Position numbers and translations under genes: made by a program
The notes under the pieces: model-generated
The model's input: the letters and a program-made list of their open reading frames with translations, nothing else
What the model was told of the DNA's origin: nothing
The model's database searches: none
DNA from: Exiguobacterium qingdaonense
Lineage (GTDB): Bacteria; Bacillota; Bacilli; Exiguobacteriales; Exiguobacteriaceae
NCBI RefSeq assembly: GCF_018617855.1
Contig: NZ_JACSKY010000006.1
Coordinates: forward strand, 82,964-146,963
Direction: 5' to 3'
Length of the DNA: 64,000 bases
Shown here: in pieces, positions 33,097 through 41,738 of the stretch
How positions within the stretch are numbered: the stretch's first letter is position 1
Layout of the letters: each line of letters starts with the position of its first letter

Positions 33097-34281
33097 ATGA
33101 TTGTCACACATGCTGAAATTCGCTTGACCGAGTTATTCGAAGAAATGGTGTCTCTGCGACGGTATTTTCATCAATACCCGGAACTCTCTTTTCAAGAAGT
33201 CGAAACGCCAAAGACGATCGCCTCGTACCTCCGCGAACTAGGAATCGAGGTCCGTGAACATGTCGGCGGGAACGGTGTCATCGGGCGCATCAAAGGTGGG
33301 GACGGTCCGACCATCGCATTGCGTGCCGATTTTGATGCCCTTCCCATCCAAGACGTGAAAGATGTCCCGTATCGCTCAAAAGTGAACGGGGTCATGCATG
33401 CATGTGGACACGATGCCCACACCGCGACCCTTCTCGTTTTAGCGAAAGTGTTGACCGAGATGACGTTACCTGGGGACGTCGTGTTGATTCACCAATTCGC
33501 AGAAGAATTGGCTCCGGGTGGTGCAAAGCCAATGATTGCTGACGGCTGTCTCGACAATGTGGATTATATTTATGGTGCACATATTTGGACACCGCTCCCT
33601 TTTGGAACCATCGGTGTGAAAACGGGACCTGTCATGGCTGCCGCCGATCGCTTTGAATTGACCATTATCGGAAAAGGTGGGCATGGTGCAATCCCACAAC
33701 ATACGGTCGATGCCCTCATGGTCGCCGTAAACGTGGCGAATCATCTCCAGCAAATCGTCAGTCGGCGAATCGACCCGCTCGAACCTGCCGTGTTGACAAT
33801 CGGCACGCTCCACTCCGGACAAGCGTTCAACGTCATTGCCGAAGAAGCCAAATTATCTGGTACGGTTCGTACATTCATTCGGGAGACGCAAGAAAAAATC
33901 ATCTCCGATATGGAGCGAATCATCCGATCCGTCTGTGAGGCGAGTGATGCCGCTTACGAATTGGAATATATAAAAGGATATCCGGCTGTCGTGAATCATG
34001 TGACCGAAACGGAACTCGTCCGCGAGAGCGCGGTGGACGTCGTCGGTTCAGACGGCGTCATCGAGATGGCGCCGCTCATGGTCGGAGAAGACTTCGCCTA
34101 CTACTTAGAACATGTTCCTGGTAGCTTTTTCTTCACCGGAGCAGGAAATCCCGCGCGGTCAGCCATATTTCCACACCACCATCCACGCTTCGATGTGGAC
34201 GAACGGGCGATGCTCCACACGGCACACGTTTTATTAGGGGCATTACAACGAACGTGGGCGGCTCACAAAAAAGAGGGCTGA
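33097..34281 (+). CDS. M20-family amidohydrolase (N-acyl-amino-acid/hippurate hydrolase type)
   Basis: 394 residues from ATG 33097 (AAAGGAGTG upstream; GTG 33088 is in frame). Metal ligands are visible in ALRADFDALPI, MHACGHDAHTA, QFAEELAPGGAKPMI (catalytic Glu) and near the end HHHPRFDVDERAM. The dimerisation lid GKGGHGAIPQHTVD is typical. Cytosolic metal-dependent hydrolase releasing an acyl group from an amino-acid derivative; the substrate cannot be read. Its last codons overlap the terminator of the convergent CorC gene. Confidence 0.94.
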   Translation: MIVTHAEIRLTELFEEMVSLRRYFHQYPELSFQEVETPKTIASYLRELGIEVREHVGGNGVIGRIKGGDGPTIALRADFDALPIQDVKDVPYRSKVNGVMHACGHDAHTATLLVLAKVLTEMTLPGDVVLIHQFAEELAPGGAKPMIADGCLDNVDYIYGAHIWTPLPFGTIGVKTGPVMAAADRFELTIIGKGGHGAIPQHTVDALMVAVNVANHLQQIVSRRIDPLEPAVLTIGTLHSGQAFNVIAEEAKLSGTVRTFIRETQEKIISDMERIIRSVCEASDAAYELEYIKGYPAVVNHVTETELVRESAVDVVGSDGVIEMAPLMVGEDFAYYLEHVPGSFFFTGAGNPARSAIFPHHHPRFDVDERAMLHTAHVLLGALQRTWAAHKKEG

Positions 34282-34301
34282 TGCATCGCATCAGTCCTCT
34301 T
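34265..34301 (-). terminator. Terminator of the CorC-like gene, inside the end of the M20 gene
   Basis: AAGAGG-GCTGATGC and GCATCAG-TCCTCTT form a hairpin with an ATC loop; on the reverse strand T6 follows. Confidence 0.8.
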
Positions 34302-35610
34302 CTATGATTGGTTCTTGTAGTTTTGAGACAAGCACTTGGTCGACACGCTTACCATCCATATCCACGACTTCGAAACGAAGACCATACGCTTCAACAACGT
34401 CGCCTCGTTTCGGGAAATCGCCTAGTGCATAAATGACGAGTCCGGCAAGTGTGTGATACGAGTTGCGGCCTTCTTCGAAACGATCGTCCCGAATCTCGAA
34501 CGTTCGTTTCAAATCTTCGATCCCAAGTAACCCGTCCGCCAAATACGATCCGTCTTCACGACGAACCACTTCGGGCGTATCCTCTTCAATCATGACCTCG
34601 CCGACGATTTCTTCCAAAATATCGAACAAAGTGACCATTCCGAGGAACCCACCATACTCATCTAAAACAAAAGCAATCTCGACACCATTTTTTTGCATCA
34701 TCTGAAGCACTTGGCTCGCCTCTCGTTGTTTCGGGACGATGAGCGGTTGCTTGATGCGCTTCAAAATTTGTGACGGCTCACGCAATGTCGGTAAGGTGAG
34801 AATGTCACGTACGTCGATGTATCCGACAAAATCGTCAAGTGAGTCGCGCCCTACCGGCAATTTGTTATGTTTACTTTCATAGATTGATTTTTTCATGTCG
34901 TCCATATCGTCCTCTAAATCGACCCATTCAAGTGTCGTCCGAGGTTGCATGAGCTCATAAATCAACTGATCGTGAAACGCAAAGACGCGTTCCACTTGCT
35001 GGACTTCTTCGTGGGCAAACTGTCCTTGCTGGGCTCCTTCAAAAAGAAGTTGCTTAATCTCGAGCTCCGTCTCCCCACTCGTCTTTTCAGCTCTCAAACC
35101 AAGGAGTTTATATAGGAAAAGTGTCGATTTTGATAAAATCCAAATGAACGGACGCATCAATTTACTAAACAAATCGAGCGACGGAATAATCGCCATCGTT
35201 ACTTTTTCTGGAGACACCAACGCAATTCGTTTCGGTACCAACTCTCCGATAATGAGAGACAAATACGTAATAATCGTAACCACTACTACATAGGCAACCG
35301 TACCAGCATATTGTGTACTCATCCCAGCTTGTTCAAATGCGGATGCGAGCGGTGCGGAGAAGCGTGCACCCCCGTAAGCCCCGTTTATAATCCCAATCAA
35401 TGTGATTCCGACTTGAACGGTCGACAACAAATCTGTCGGGTCTTTTGAATAGCGAAGCGCAATTTTAGCACTTCGTTTCCCTCGATTTGCTTCAACCTCA
35501 AGTTTTGCAGGTTTCGATGAGATGAGCGCAATTTCTGTCATCGCAAAAATCCCGTTCAACACAATCAAAAACAAAACAATCAACAAATCAATCACTATGG
35601 AAGAATCCAC
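34291..35610 (-). CDS. CNNM/CorC-family membrane protein (HlyC type, DUF21-CBS-CorC)
   Basis: About 439 residues. The start GTG 35610 is seven bases from AGGTGAT; ATG 35619 is an alternative. Domains in order: DUF21 with four helices (FAMTEIALISSKPAKLE, TLIGIINGAYGGARF, ITYLSLIIGELVPKRIAL), two CBS motifs (about 220-345, LQMMQKNGVEIAFVLDEYGGFLGMVTL) and the C-terminal CorC_HlyC domain. Related proteins export magnesium or cobalt. True haemolysin activity is not implied. Confidence 0.94.
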   Translation of the reverse strand: MDSSIVIDLLIVLFLIVLNGIFAMTEIALISSKPAKLEVEANRGKRSAKIALRYSKDPTDLLSTVQVGITLIGIINGAYGGARFSAPLASAFEQAGMSTQYAGTVAYVVVVTIITYLSLIIGELVPKRIALVSPEKVTMAIIPSLDLFSKLMRPFIWILSKSTLFLYKLLGLRAEKTSGETELEIKQLLFEGAQQGQFAHEEVQQVERVFAFHDQLIYELMQPRTTLEWVDLEDDMDDMKKSIYESKHNKLPVGRDSLDDFVGYIDVRDILTLPTLREPSQILKRIKQPLIVPKQREASQVLQMMQKNGVEIAFVLDEYGGFLGMVTLFDILEEIVGEVMIEEDTPEVVRREDGSYLADGLLGIEDLKRTFEIRDDRFEEGRNSYHTLAGLVIYALGDFPKRGDVVEAYGLRFEVVDMDGKRVDQVLVSKLQEPIIEED

Positions 35611-35696
35611 TTTTTTCATCACCTCAGCTATTTTTTAAACCATACCGCTTCATTTTACCAAAAAATCATTACAAACCTGTACCCGTTTTACTCGAA

Positions 35697-35725
35697 AAAA
35701 TAGCCACTCCTCATGAAGTGGCTTC
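35697..35725 (-). terminator. Terminator after the second YdcZ gene
   Basis: AGCCACT (35702-35708) pairs with AGTGGCT (35717-35723); the reverse strand continues in T6. Confidence 0.8.
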
Positions 35726-36184
35726 GTTGACAGCTTGTTTAGTCATTGCTGCCGTCTGAGATTGTTTAAACAGGATGACCCCAATGAGGAGGATCGTGAG
35801 TCCAACCACTTGCCCGGATGACAATGTAATTTGGGGCATCCCGAAAGCACCGTATAAGTCAACGAGCAATGCCCAAATCAGTTGTGACACGAGAATGAGC
35901 GAAACCGATAATGTCGGTCCGAGTAGTTGGATGCTCCGCATGACACAGTACACGACACCGACTCCAAGCAATCCACCGAGCCAATACATTGGAGATAGCT
36001 CACGTAGCCCTGATAGATTTCCTCCGAATAGCACTAGCGGAATGATTGAACCGACCAGACCGACGATGAAAACGAGTACTGTTGTCGCCCAAGCCCCTAA
36101 ATTCACATTCATTTTCGCATTGACCGCCGCCTGAATACTAATAAATGCTCCAGCCACGGCAGAACAGATGATTCCAAAAATCAT
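35711..36184 (-). CDS. YdcZ/DUF606-family small membrane transporter (second copy)
   Basis: 157 residues from ATG 36184 (AGGAGAGG upstream). Five hydrophobic helices and the family pattern AGAFISIQAAVNAKMNVNLGAW and YWLGGLLGVGVVYCVM. It belongs to the drug/metabolite transporter group as a half-length protein. Last gene of a three-gene unit with a Crp-type regulator and another DUF606 gene. The two copies are clearly diverged from each other. Substrate unknown. Confidence 0.9.
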   Translation of the reverse strand: MIFGIICSAVAGAFISIQAAVNAKMNVNLGAWATTVLVFIVGLVGSIIPLVLFGGNLSGLRELSPMYWLGGLLGVGVVYCVMRSIQLLGPTLSVSLILVSQLIWALLVDLYGAFGMPQITLSSGQVVGLTILLIGVILFKQSQTAAMTKQAVNEATS

Positions 36185-36195
36185 ATAACCTCTCC

Positions 36196-36870
36196 TCACT
36201 CATAAAACATGCCGTTCGCACGCTCTTTCAATCGTTCACTATTTAAAATAATGACTTCTTTTCTCGTTCGTTCGACCAATCCTTCGTCAACAAACGCCTG
36301 TAACGTCCGATTCAGGTGACGATAGCTCGTCCCAAGCCATTCTGCGACTTCTTTTCGCTTCAACTGACTCATCTCGGCTTGAAACAGTTCATTCCCAGAC
36401 TCACTGAGAGAAATCAAGTAACCGGCCAACCGCTCTTCGAGAGTTGACATGAGGTGGTTCGATGAAGCGTTCGCCTCGATGAATAACTTTTCGGACACGC
36501 CTTGTAACAAATGCTCCGTGAACTCGACCGTCCGATTGTGACGCCGCAGTACTTCGAACGGGACACGTAGGCATGTGACGGGACCGACCGCTTCCACCGT
36601 ATGCAACACATTGCGCCCACTCGCATACTCAATATCTCCAATCAATGTCGGGGCTGCCTTCAGACGTAACAAACGCAACTTCCCCTCTTCACTGAGCGTA
36701 TAGATTTTGACACGCCCTTCAAGGACGACGAATAAAGATTCGATGTGTTGATCGTTCGAACATAACATCGTTCCCGATTCGTACGTCACCACGGAGGAAG
36801 CTTCAAGCGTTTCTTCCGAAAAAAGATGATTCCACTGTAGTCGTTTCAGTGCATCCATTGTATTCATCAT
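36196..36870 (-). CDS. Crp/Fnr-family transcriptional regulator
   Basis: 224 residues from ATG 36870 (AAGGAGTTC upstream; ATG 36867 also possible). A cyclic-nucleotide-like beta-roll (about 20-125, CSNDQHIESLFVVLEGRVKI, LIGDIEYASG) is followed by a dimer helix and a helix-turn-helix MSQLKRKEVAEWLGTSYRHLNRTLQAF. No Fnr cysteine cluster at the N-terminus. It is similar in plan to the YeiL/PrfA-like branch. Sandwiched between two YdcZ genes, it probably controls them; the ligand is unknown. Confidence 0.92.
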   Translation of the reverse strand: MMNTMDALKRLQWNHLFSEETLEASSVVTYESGTMLCSNDQHIESLFVVLEGRVKIYTLSEEGKLRLLRLKAAPTLIGDIEYASGRNVLHTVEAVGPVTCLRVPFEVLRRHNRTVEFTEHLLQGVSEKLFIEANASSNHLMSTLEERLAGYLISLSESGNELFQAEMSQLKRKEVAEWLGTSYRHLNRTLQAFVDEGLVERTRKEVIILNSERLKERANGMFYE

Positions 36871-36884
36871 TGAAAGTGAACTCC

Positions 36885-37310
36885 TTAAGAAAATGTATAA
36901 ATCCCGATTCCAACGACCATCAAGACGAGTCCCATGACCTGTCCCGTATTGACCGGCTTTCGTTTGACACCGAACCAGCCGTTCATATCGATGATGAAGG
37001 CTCCTAACAATTGTGCCACAAGCAATACACAAATCGCCCATGTGACACCTAACTGTTGAATCGCTGTCAATTCGCCGAACACAACGAATACACCGAACAA
37101 TCCTCCTAAACTATAATACCAAGGCACACGTTTGAAGGCCGTCATGTCCGCATCTCGTTTGAAGAAATAAATCGTGAGCGCCAACAGGAGTCCAATAAAG
37201 TGGACGATTGTGACGGACATCCATGCCCCTACCGCATCTCCGAGTTTTGCATTGAAAATTCCTTGAAGGGCGATGAACGTCCCAGATAAAATAGCAAATA
37301 AAATTCCCAT
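36885..37310 (-). CDS. YdcZ/DUF606-family small membrane transporter (first copy)
   Basis: 141 residues, five helices. MGILFAILSGTFIALQGIFNAKLGDAVGAW and YYSLGGLFGVFVVFGELTAIQQLG are the DUF606 signatures. The conserved helix-1 Gln and Asn positions match those of the second copy at 35711. It heads the unit; the Crp-type gene starts 14 bases after its stop. Confidence 0.9.
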   Translation of the reverse strand: MGILFAILSGTFIALQGIFNAKLGDAVGAWMSVTIVHFIGLLLALTIYFFKRDADMTAFKRVPWYYSLGGLFGVFVVFGELTAIQQLGVTWAICVLLVAQLLGAFIIDMNGWFGVKRKPVNTGQVMGLVLMVVGIGIYTFS

Positions 37311-37375
37311 GTCATTCCCCTCTCTCTTCGTCTGAGTTTAAGGAAAGACAAACCGTTTGAATAGGACATATGTCC

Positions 37376-37412
37376 AAAAAAGAAGCAACCTCAGATTCAC
37401 TGAAGTTGCTCT
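37376..37412 (-). terminator. Terminator after the PfpI-like gene
   Basis: AGCAACcTCAG and CTGAAGTTGCT arms; on the reverse strand followed by TCTTTTTT. Confidence 0.8.
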
Positions 37413-37418
37413 CTACTT

Positions 37419-38078
37419 TTATCCGATTATTTTGACAAGCTCTTTTCCGACTTCTTCAGAAGACTGAGGATTTTGTCCAGTGACGAGTCGATCGTCAACC
37501 GCGACGTTCACAGCCCAATTGTCAGCCCCTTTGAACTGTCCACCTTGGTTACGTAATCCCGTCTCAAGTAAAAACGGTACGACAGAGTCTAGTTGCATTT
37601 CTTTTTCTTCTGCATCGGTGAAACCAGTCACTCGTTTATCTTTGACGAGTGGTTCATCGTTGCTTAGTTTCACATTGACCAATCCGATCGGTCCGTGACA
37701 AACGGCTCCGACGACATTTCCATTCTCATATACGTTCCGAATGACGCGTTGCAACGTTTCATTCCCTGGGAAATCTACGACCGTCCCGTGACCGCCTGGT
37801 AAGAAGATTGCATCATACGGTTCGTCTGCGACTTGGTCGAGACGGGCTGTGTCTTTGAGCAGTTCACGTGTGTTTAAAATGTCTTCTGACAAATTATCCT
37901 CTAAACTATTCGCATCGATTGGCACGTCTCCGCCTTCGATACTTGCAATCGTTACTTTATATCCTTCTTTTTCAAACATCAAATAAGGAACGGCAAACTC
38001 TTCAAGCCAAAGTCCCGTTTCATGACCATTTGATAACTGATTCGCTGACGTCGTGACAATTAGTACATGTTTCGACAT
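37419..38078 (-). CDS. DJ-1/PfpI-family protein (class I glutamine amidotransferase-like)
   Basis: 219 residues from ATG 38078, with AAGGAGG at good spacing; the upstream in-frame ATG 38096 overlaps the ribosome site. The nucleophile elbow is GAVCHGPIGL (Cys near 137), with FLPGGHGTVVDF before it and the acidic Glu of GLWLEEFAVPYLMFEKEG. This matches the Hsp31/HSP32-like group with chaperone or glyoxalase III activity on methylglyoxal. A separate methylglyoxal synthase gene is present at 47154. Confidence 0.94.
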   Translation of the reverse strand: MSKHVLIVTTSANQLSNGHETGLWLEEFAVPYLMFEKEGYKVTIASIEGGDVPIDANSLEDNLSEDILNTRELLKDTARLDQVADEPYDAIFLPGGHGTVVDFPGNETLQRVIRNVYENGNVVGAVCHGPIGLVNVKLSNDEPLVKDKRVTGFTDAEEKEMQLDSVVPFLLETGLRNQGGQFKGADNWAVNVAVDDRLVTGQNPQSSEEVGKELVKIIG

Positions 38079-38270
38079 ACTCCATTCCTCCTTCAAAATC
38101 TACATACGACTCTATTGTTCCCGATTCATCATCCATTAAACCCGATGACCTGTCTGTATAGGATAAGGTACATCTTTTTTTAACCTGGTCCTTTATTCAT
38201 CCTACCTTTTTTCTTTGACCTTCTATACTGAAAGTAGATCGCCACTTTCTTTATAAAGGAGACACGTGCT

Positions 38271-38363
38271 ATGACGAAACGAATGAACGACTGGGGGTTT
38301 CTCATAATCGTCGCCATCATCATCTTGTTACTTGTGCTCGGTCAGTTGCCAACCTTCATGTAA
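38271..38363 (+). CDS. 30-residue membrane peptide
   Basis: ATG 38271 has AAAGGAGACACGTGCT before it. The peptide has a polar start MTKRMNDWG and a single helix FLIIVAIIILLLVLGQL. It resembles in style the small YjcZ-type peptides of Bacillus, without their Gly/Tyr repeats. Length and signals make it a plausible gene missed by ordinary annotation. Confidence 0.55.
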   Translation: MTKRMNDWGFLIIVAIIILLLVLGQLPTFM

Positions 38364-38393
38364 TCTTCATGGTCATTCCTTCACAAGCTGTAG

Positions 38394-38418
38394 TATGATG
38401 ACGTTGTAAGCACTTACA
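38394..38418 (+). promoter_or_regulatory. -10 box and cre-like site before glycerol dehydrogenase
   Basis: TATGAT at 38394-38399 is a likely -10 (the -35 is poor). TGTAAGCACTTACA at 38405-38418 matches the cre consensus except for one central base and would act as a CcpA block over the start point. Confidence 0.55.
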
Positions 38419-38448
38419 CTAAACTTGATATGAGAGGATGAAGTTCAC

Positions 38449-39552
38449 ATGTCAGAACGTATTTTCATCAGTCCGGCCAAGTACGTGCAAGGAAAACAGA
38501 CGATTGATCGAATCGGAGAGTTTGTTGCTCATTTCGGTTCAAGCGCTTTACTCATTGCTGATGACGTCGTATGGGACTTGGTAGGCGAACGCGTGACAAA
38601 ATCTCTTCAGACGAGTGATGTAAAGGCGAGAAAAGCTGATTTTGTTGGTGAGGCATCAAAACACGAGATCAATCGGATCACAACCGACGCAAAAGACAAT
38701 GAAACAGCGTTTGTCATCGGTCTTGGTGGTGGTAAGACGCTAGACACGGCAAAGGCGGTCGCAGATGAACTGGATGCGCGCATCGTCATTGTACCGACCA
38801 TCGCTTCGACGGATGCACCGACGAGCGCACTTTCGGTCATCTATACAGAAGAAGGCAATTTTGAGAGTTATCGTTTCTATAAAAAGAACCCGGACCTCGT
38901 CCTTGTGGACACGGAGTTGATTGCACAAGCACCGCCACGCTTCCTGGCGTCAGGTATTGCCGATGCGTTAGCGACGTGGGTTGAAGTGCGAAGCGTCCTT
39001 TCATTCGGCGGAAAGACGATGGCCGGCGGTGTCCCGACGCTTGCGGCGGAAGCGATCGCTGAACGATGTGAAGAGGTTCTCTTCACGTACGGCATCCAAG
39101 CGTATGAAGCCGTCAAAGCAAAAGTCGTCACGCCTGCACTCGAAGCGGTCGTCGAAGCCAACACATTGTTGAGTGGTCTTGGCTTTGAAAGTGGCGGCTT
39201 GGCTGCAGCCCACGCCATCCACAATGGGTTTACCGCGTTAGAAGGAGACATCCATCATTTGACGCACGGCGAAAAAGTTGCGTTCGGGACGCTCGTACAA
39301 CTCGCACTCGAGGGACGTCCACAAGAAGAATTCGAACATTATGTCGCCTTCTATATGGCACTCGACTTACCGGTCACACTTGAAGATATCAAATTGAAGG
39401 ATGCGTCTCGAGACGACATCTTGAAAGTCGGGAAAGCGGCCACGGCAGACGGCGAGACGATTCACAGTGGTTTCGATGTCACACCAGAAGAAGTCGCAGA
39501 TGCAATCATCGCGACGGATCGATACGCCCGCCTTTATCAAGAACGGTTATAA
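38449..39552 (+). CDS. gldA: Glycerol dehydrogenase
   Basis: 367 residues of the iron/zinc-containing alcohol dehydrogenase family; oxidises glycerol to dihydroxyacetone with NAD in the cytosol. The NAD site [16 protein letters not shown] is near 93-108, [15 protein letters not shown] follows, and metal ligands lie in [10 protein letters not shown] (Asp), AHAIHNGF and [10 protein letters not shown] (His). GAGAGGATGAAGTTC precedes ATG 38449. The cre-like site fits catabolite control. Confidence 0.96.
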   Translation: MSERIFISPAKYVQGKQTIDRIGEFVAHFGSSALLIADDVVWDLVGERVTKSLQTSDVKARKADFVGEASKHEINRITTDAKDNETAFVIGLGGGKTLDTAKAVADELDARIVIVPTIASTDAPTSALSVIYTEEGNFESYRFYKKNPDLVLVDTELIAQAPPRFLASGIADALATWVEVRSVLSFGGKTMAGGVPTLAAEAIAERCEEVLFTYGIQAYEAVKAKVVTPALEAVVEANTLLSGLGFESGGLAAAHAIHNGFTALEGDIHHLTHGEKVAFGTLVQLALEGRPQEEFEHYVAFYMALDLPVTLEDIKLKDASRDDILKVGKAATADGETIHSGFDVTPEEVADAIIATDRYARLYQERL

Positions 39553-39556
39553 AAAT

Positions 39557-39596
39557 AGCGAGAGGAAGCTCACACGGCTTCTTCTCGCTGTTTTTT
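39557..39596. terminator. Bidirectional terminator after gldA
   Basis: AGCGAGAgGAAGC and GCTTCTTCTCGCT arms with flanking A5 and T6. Confidence 0.88.
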
Positions 39597-40037
39597 AGTT
39601 GGAATGAAAGACAGGACGATCCCGATCCCCATACAACCGACCGTTACTAAGAAAAACGTCAACTGGTTCATGTAAATGATATTTGTGAATTGATTCCATC
39701 CTTCTACAAACGATTCGTTCGTAGATGCTCGAATCCCGTCCCGAAGAGACGCCGCTTGCGATTGGTTTGTCACGAAAGCGACCGCGGCCATGATGAAACT
39801 ACCGAAGCCTAACAACACTCTTCCGATTGGACGAACGGATGCGACGACTCGTCGTGTCAATCGGACGGTAATCCAAATGAACAATAAAAGGAACGGCCAT
39901 CCAATCAAGAGGACGATCCAGTACAGATTCCCTTCGCTCGGTGTTTCCGAATAAGGAGTCGTCATCACTTCGCCAAGCTTAAACATTCCGAACGTGATCA
40001 ACGTCACGATAAACCATGCTTTTATCAATTTTTCCAT
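39570..40037 (-). CDS. Membrane protein, unknown
   Basis: 155 residues from ATG 40037 (GAGGTGTTGAG upstream). Four hydrophobic segments at about 6-25, 40-60, 75-92 and 122-145. No recognisable motif. Its stop region lies in the gldA terminator. The next reverse-strand gene upstream is another small membrane protein. Confidence 0.75.
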   Translation of the reverse strand: MEKLIKAWFIVTLITFGMFKLGEVMTTPYSETPSEGNLYWIVLLIGWPFLLLFIWITVRLTRRVVASVRPIGRVLLGFGSFIMAAVAFVTNQSQAASLRDGIRASTNESFVEGWNQFTNIIYMNQLTFFLVTVGCMGIGIVLSFIPTKKQREEAV

Positions 40038-40063
40038 CTCAACACCTCGTCCTTAGTATAGCA

Positions 40064-40096
40064 AAAACACCGTATGCGTCTGCATACAGTGTTTAG
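40064..40096. terminator. Terminator between two small membrane genes
   Basis: AACACcGTATGC and GCATACaGTGTT arms with a GTCT loop, A5 on one side. Confidence 0.7.
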
Positions 40097-40311
40097 TCTT
40101 TCGGTCGGACGACGTAGTAAATCAAAATGACGAGCCACGTCCACACCCCTGTGAATATCCCAATAATCCCGACGATGAAGAACCCGAGCGGAATCATCGA
40201 TTTCGTTCGATTATAGTCCTTCCACATATTCGATAGCCCTTTGATATTGAAGTATAAAAAGGCAAAGAATAGGACGAGCAACAAGAGCGGTAATCCAAAT
40301 AAGACTTCCAT
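40093..40311 (-). CDS. Small two-helix membrane protein, unknown
   Basis: 72 residues with helices at about 4-24 and 40-66 and a basic middle (KDYNRTKS). AAAGGAGTGAGCGA precedes ATG 40311. No family recognised. Confidence 0.7.
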   Translation of the reverse strand: MEVLFGLPLLLLVLFFAFLYFNIKGLSNMWKDYNRTKSMIPLGFFIVGIIGIFTGVWTWLVILIYYVVRPKD

Positions 40312-40485
40312 TCGCTCACTCCTTTCTACGATCTCATTCGTTATCTATATTGTAACGGATTTCATGTTTCGCTTCATCGGACCGAAGGTGTATCCTTATC
40401 CCACCTCAAGATGGATAAAAAATGCGCAGTCAATCAAAAAAACGGGAAAAGAAACATCATCTAACTCATGAGGAGGCGTTTTGCC

Positions 40486-41325
40486 ATGAAGTCCCTGCGT
40501 ATCTTAATCATTTGTCTGCTCCTGTTGCAAACCTCGCCGGTGACAGCGGCATCATCGTCCCCACAACCAGGTTACACGATAAAAACGACGTATTTATACG
40601 GTCGTGCCATGCAATCTTCTCCTATCCTAAAGACGCTACGGACGAACGTCCCAATCCGCTACACGACCTATAACCGGAGCTGGTCAAACGTATATATCGG
40701 AAAGACGAAATACTTCACCCCATCTGCCAACTTAAAAGCTGGTATCCCTAAAATGCCTACTGCCGACCGTTTACGACTTGTCAACAAGGCGAATGGACTC
40801 CCGTCCAATTATCGTTCCCCACAACTTGTCACTCTAACCGTTCCAACTGTTTACCAAAAAGGGAGTGAACGTACCTTGATGACAGCGGAAGCTGCTTACG
40901 CGTTAGCGAAACTATATTACGCAGGTCGAAAGCAAGGTCATACGTTATACGCACTCAGCGCCTATCGTTCCTATTCGACTCAAAAATCGCTATATACCTA
41001 CTGGGTCAATACACGCGGAGTCGCATACGCTTCAAAATATGTTGCCCGTCCCGGTCACAGTGAGCATCAAACGGGTTTAGCAGTCGATATGACGAGTCAA
41101 CGGATGCGCCTAGGGTTGTACGAATCCTTTGACCGATCGCCTGAAGGAAAATGGATGATTCAACATGCACATCTCTATGGCTTCATCGTCCGCTATCCGA
41201 AAGGAAAAGAAAGAATCACAGGATACAATTACGAGCCTTGGCATTTGCGTTATGTTGGTGTCAACGAGGCCAAGATGATGAAGCAGAAAAACTGGGCGTT
41301 TGAAGAATGGTGGAGCAGACGTTGA
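40486..41325 (+). CDS. Secreted D-alanyl-D-alanine carboxypeptidase, VanY family (M15)
   Basis: 279 residues from ATG 40486, eight bases after GAGGAGGCG. Signal peptide about 1-21 ending VTAAS. A short N-terminal SH3-like or linker part precedes the peptidase with zinc motifs HSEHQTGLAVD (about 191) and EPWHLRYVG (about 251). It should trim D-Ala from peptidoglycan stem peptides outside the membrane. No vancomycin cluster is nearby, so a housekeeping cell-wall role is likely. Confidence 0.94.
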   Translation: MKSLRILIICLLLLQTSPVTAASSSPQPGYTIKTTYLYGRAMQSSPILKTLRTNVPIRYTTYNRSWSNVYIGKTKYFTPSANLKAGIPKMPTADRLRLVNKANGLPSNYRSPQLVTLTVPTVYQKGSERTLMTAEAAYALAKLYYAGRKQGHTLYALSAYRSYSTQKSLYTYWVNTRGVAYASKYVARPGHSEHQTGLAVDMTSQRMRLGLYESFDRSPEGKWMIQHAHLYGFIVRYPKGKERITGYNYEPWHLRYVGVNEAKMMKQKNWAFEEWWSRR

Positions 41326-41399
41326 GTGAGCATCCTTTTTCAGACCCATCCCTGTTCACGCTATAATGGAATCATCTTAAGTATAGGGGGATATGCGGG

Positions 41400-41738
41400 A
41401 TGTGGATTGTCATGAATAAACTAGACGTTGAAAAAGGGAAGGCGGACGCGGTCAAAGCACGCTTCGAAACGACGAAAGGAATCGAAGCGATGGATGGGTT
41501 CGTTCGCATGCAAGTGTTGACGGATACGTCCGATGCGACGATGGACCACGTTGTCATCATGACCACGTGGCGTGACGCCGTCAGTTTTGAGAACTGGCGC
41601 GACAGCAATGCATATAAGCATGCACATAAGAAACGCGATGACGGAACGTCGGAAGTGAAACCCATCGTCCTCGGCAATACCGTGACCCAATACGAGGTCG
41701 CCATTGAACATCTCGCCTCAACGGAGCGCGGTCAATAA
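41400..41738 (+). CDS. Heme-degrading monooxygenase-like protein (IsdG/HmoA family)
   Basis: 112 residues. The IsdG catalytic triad Asn7, Trp67, His77 has exact counterparts here, each one place earlier: Asn6 (MWIVMN), Trp66 (FENWRDS) and His76 (KHAHKKR). Small ABM-fold proteins of this kind open the heme ring to release iron. The start at 41400 (ATG) has a GGGGGATATGCG region before it. The 3' end overlaps the convergent CBS gene by 21 bases. No Fur box is obvious upstream. Confidence 0.88.
   Translation: MWIVMNKLDVEKGKADAVKARFETTKGIEAMDGFVRMQVLTDTSDATMDHVVIMTTWRDAVSFENWRDSNAYKHAHKKRDDGTSEVKPIVLGNTVTQYEVAIEHLASTERGQ

Noticed and set aside
40486..41325. Part of a vancomycin resistance cluster (VanY)
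   Set aside because: No vanHAX or vanRS genes adjoin; it is a common housekeeping carboxypeptidase family.
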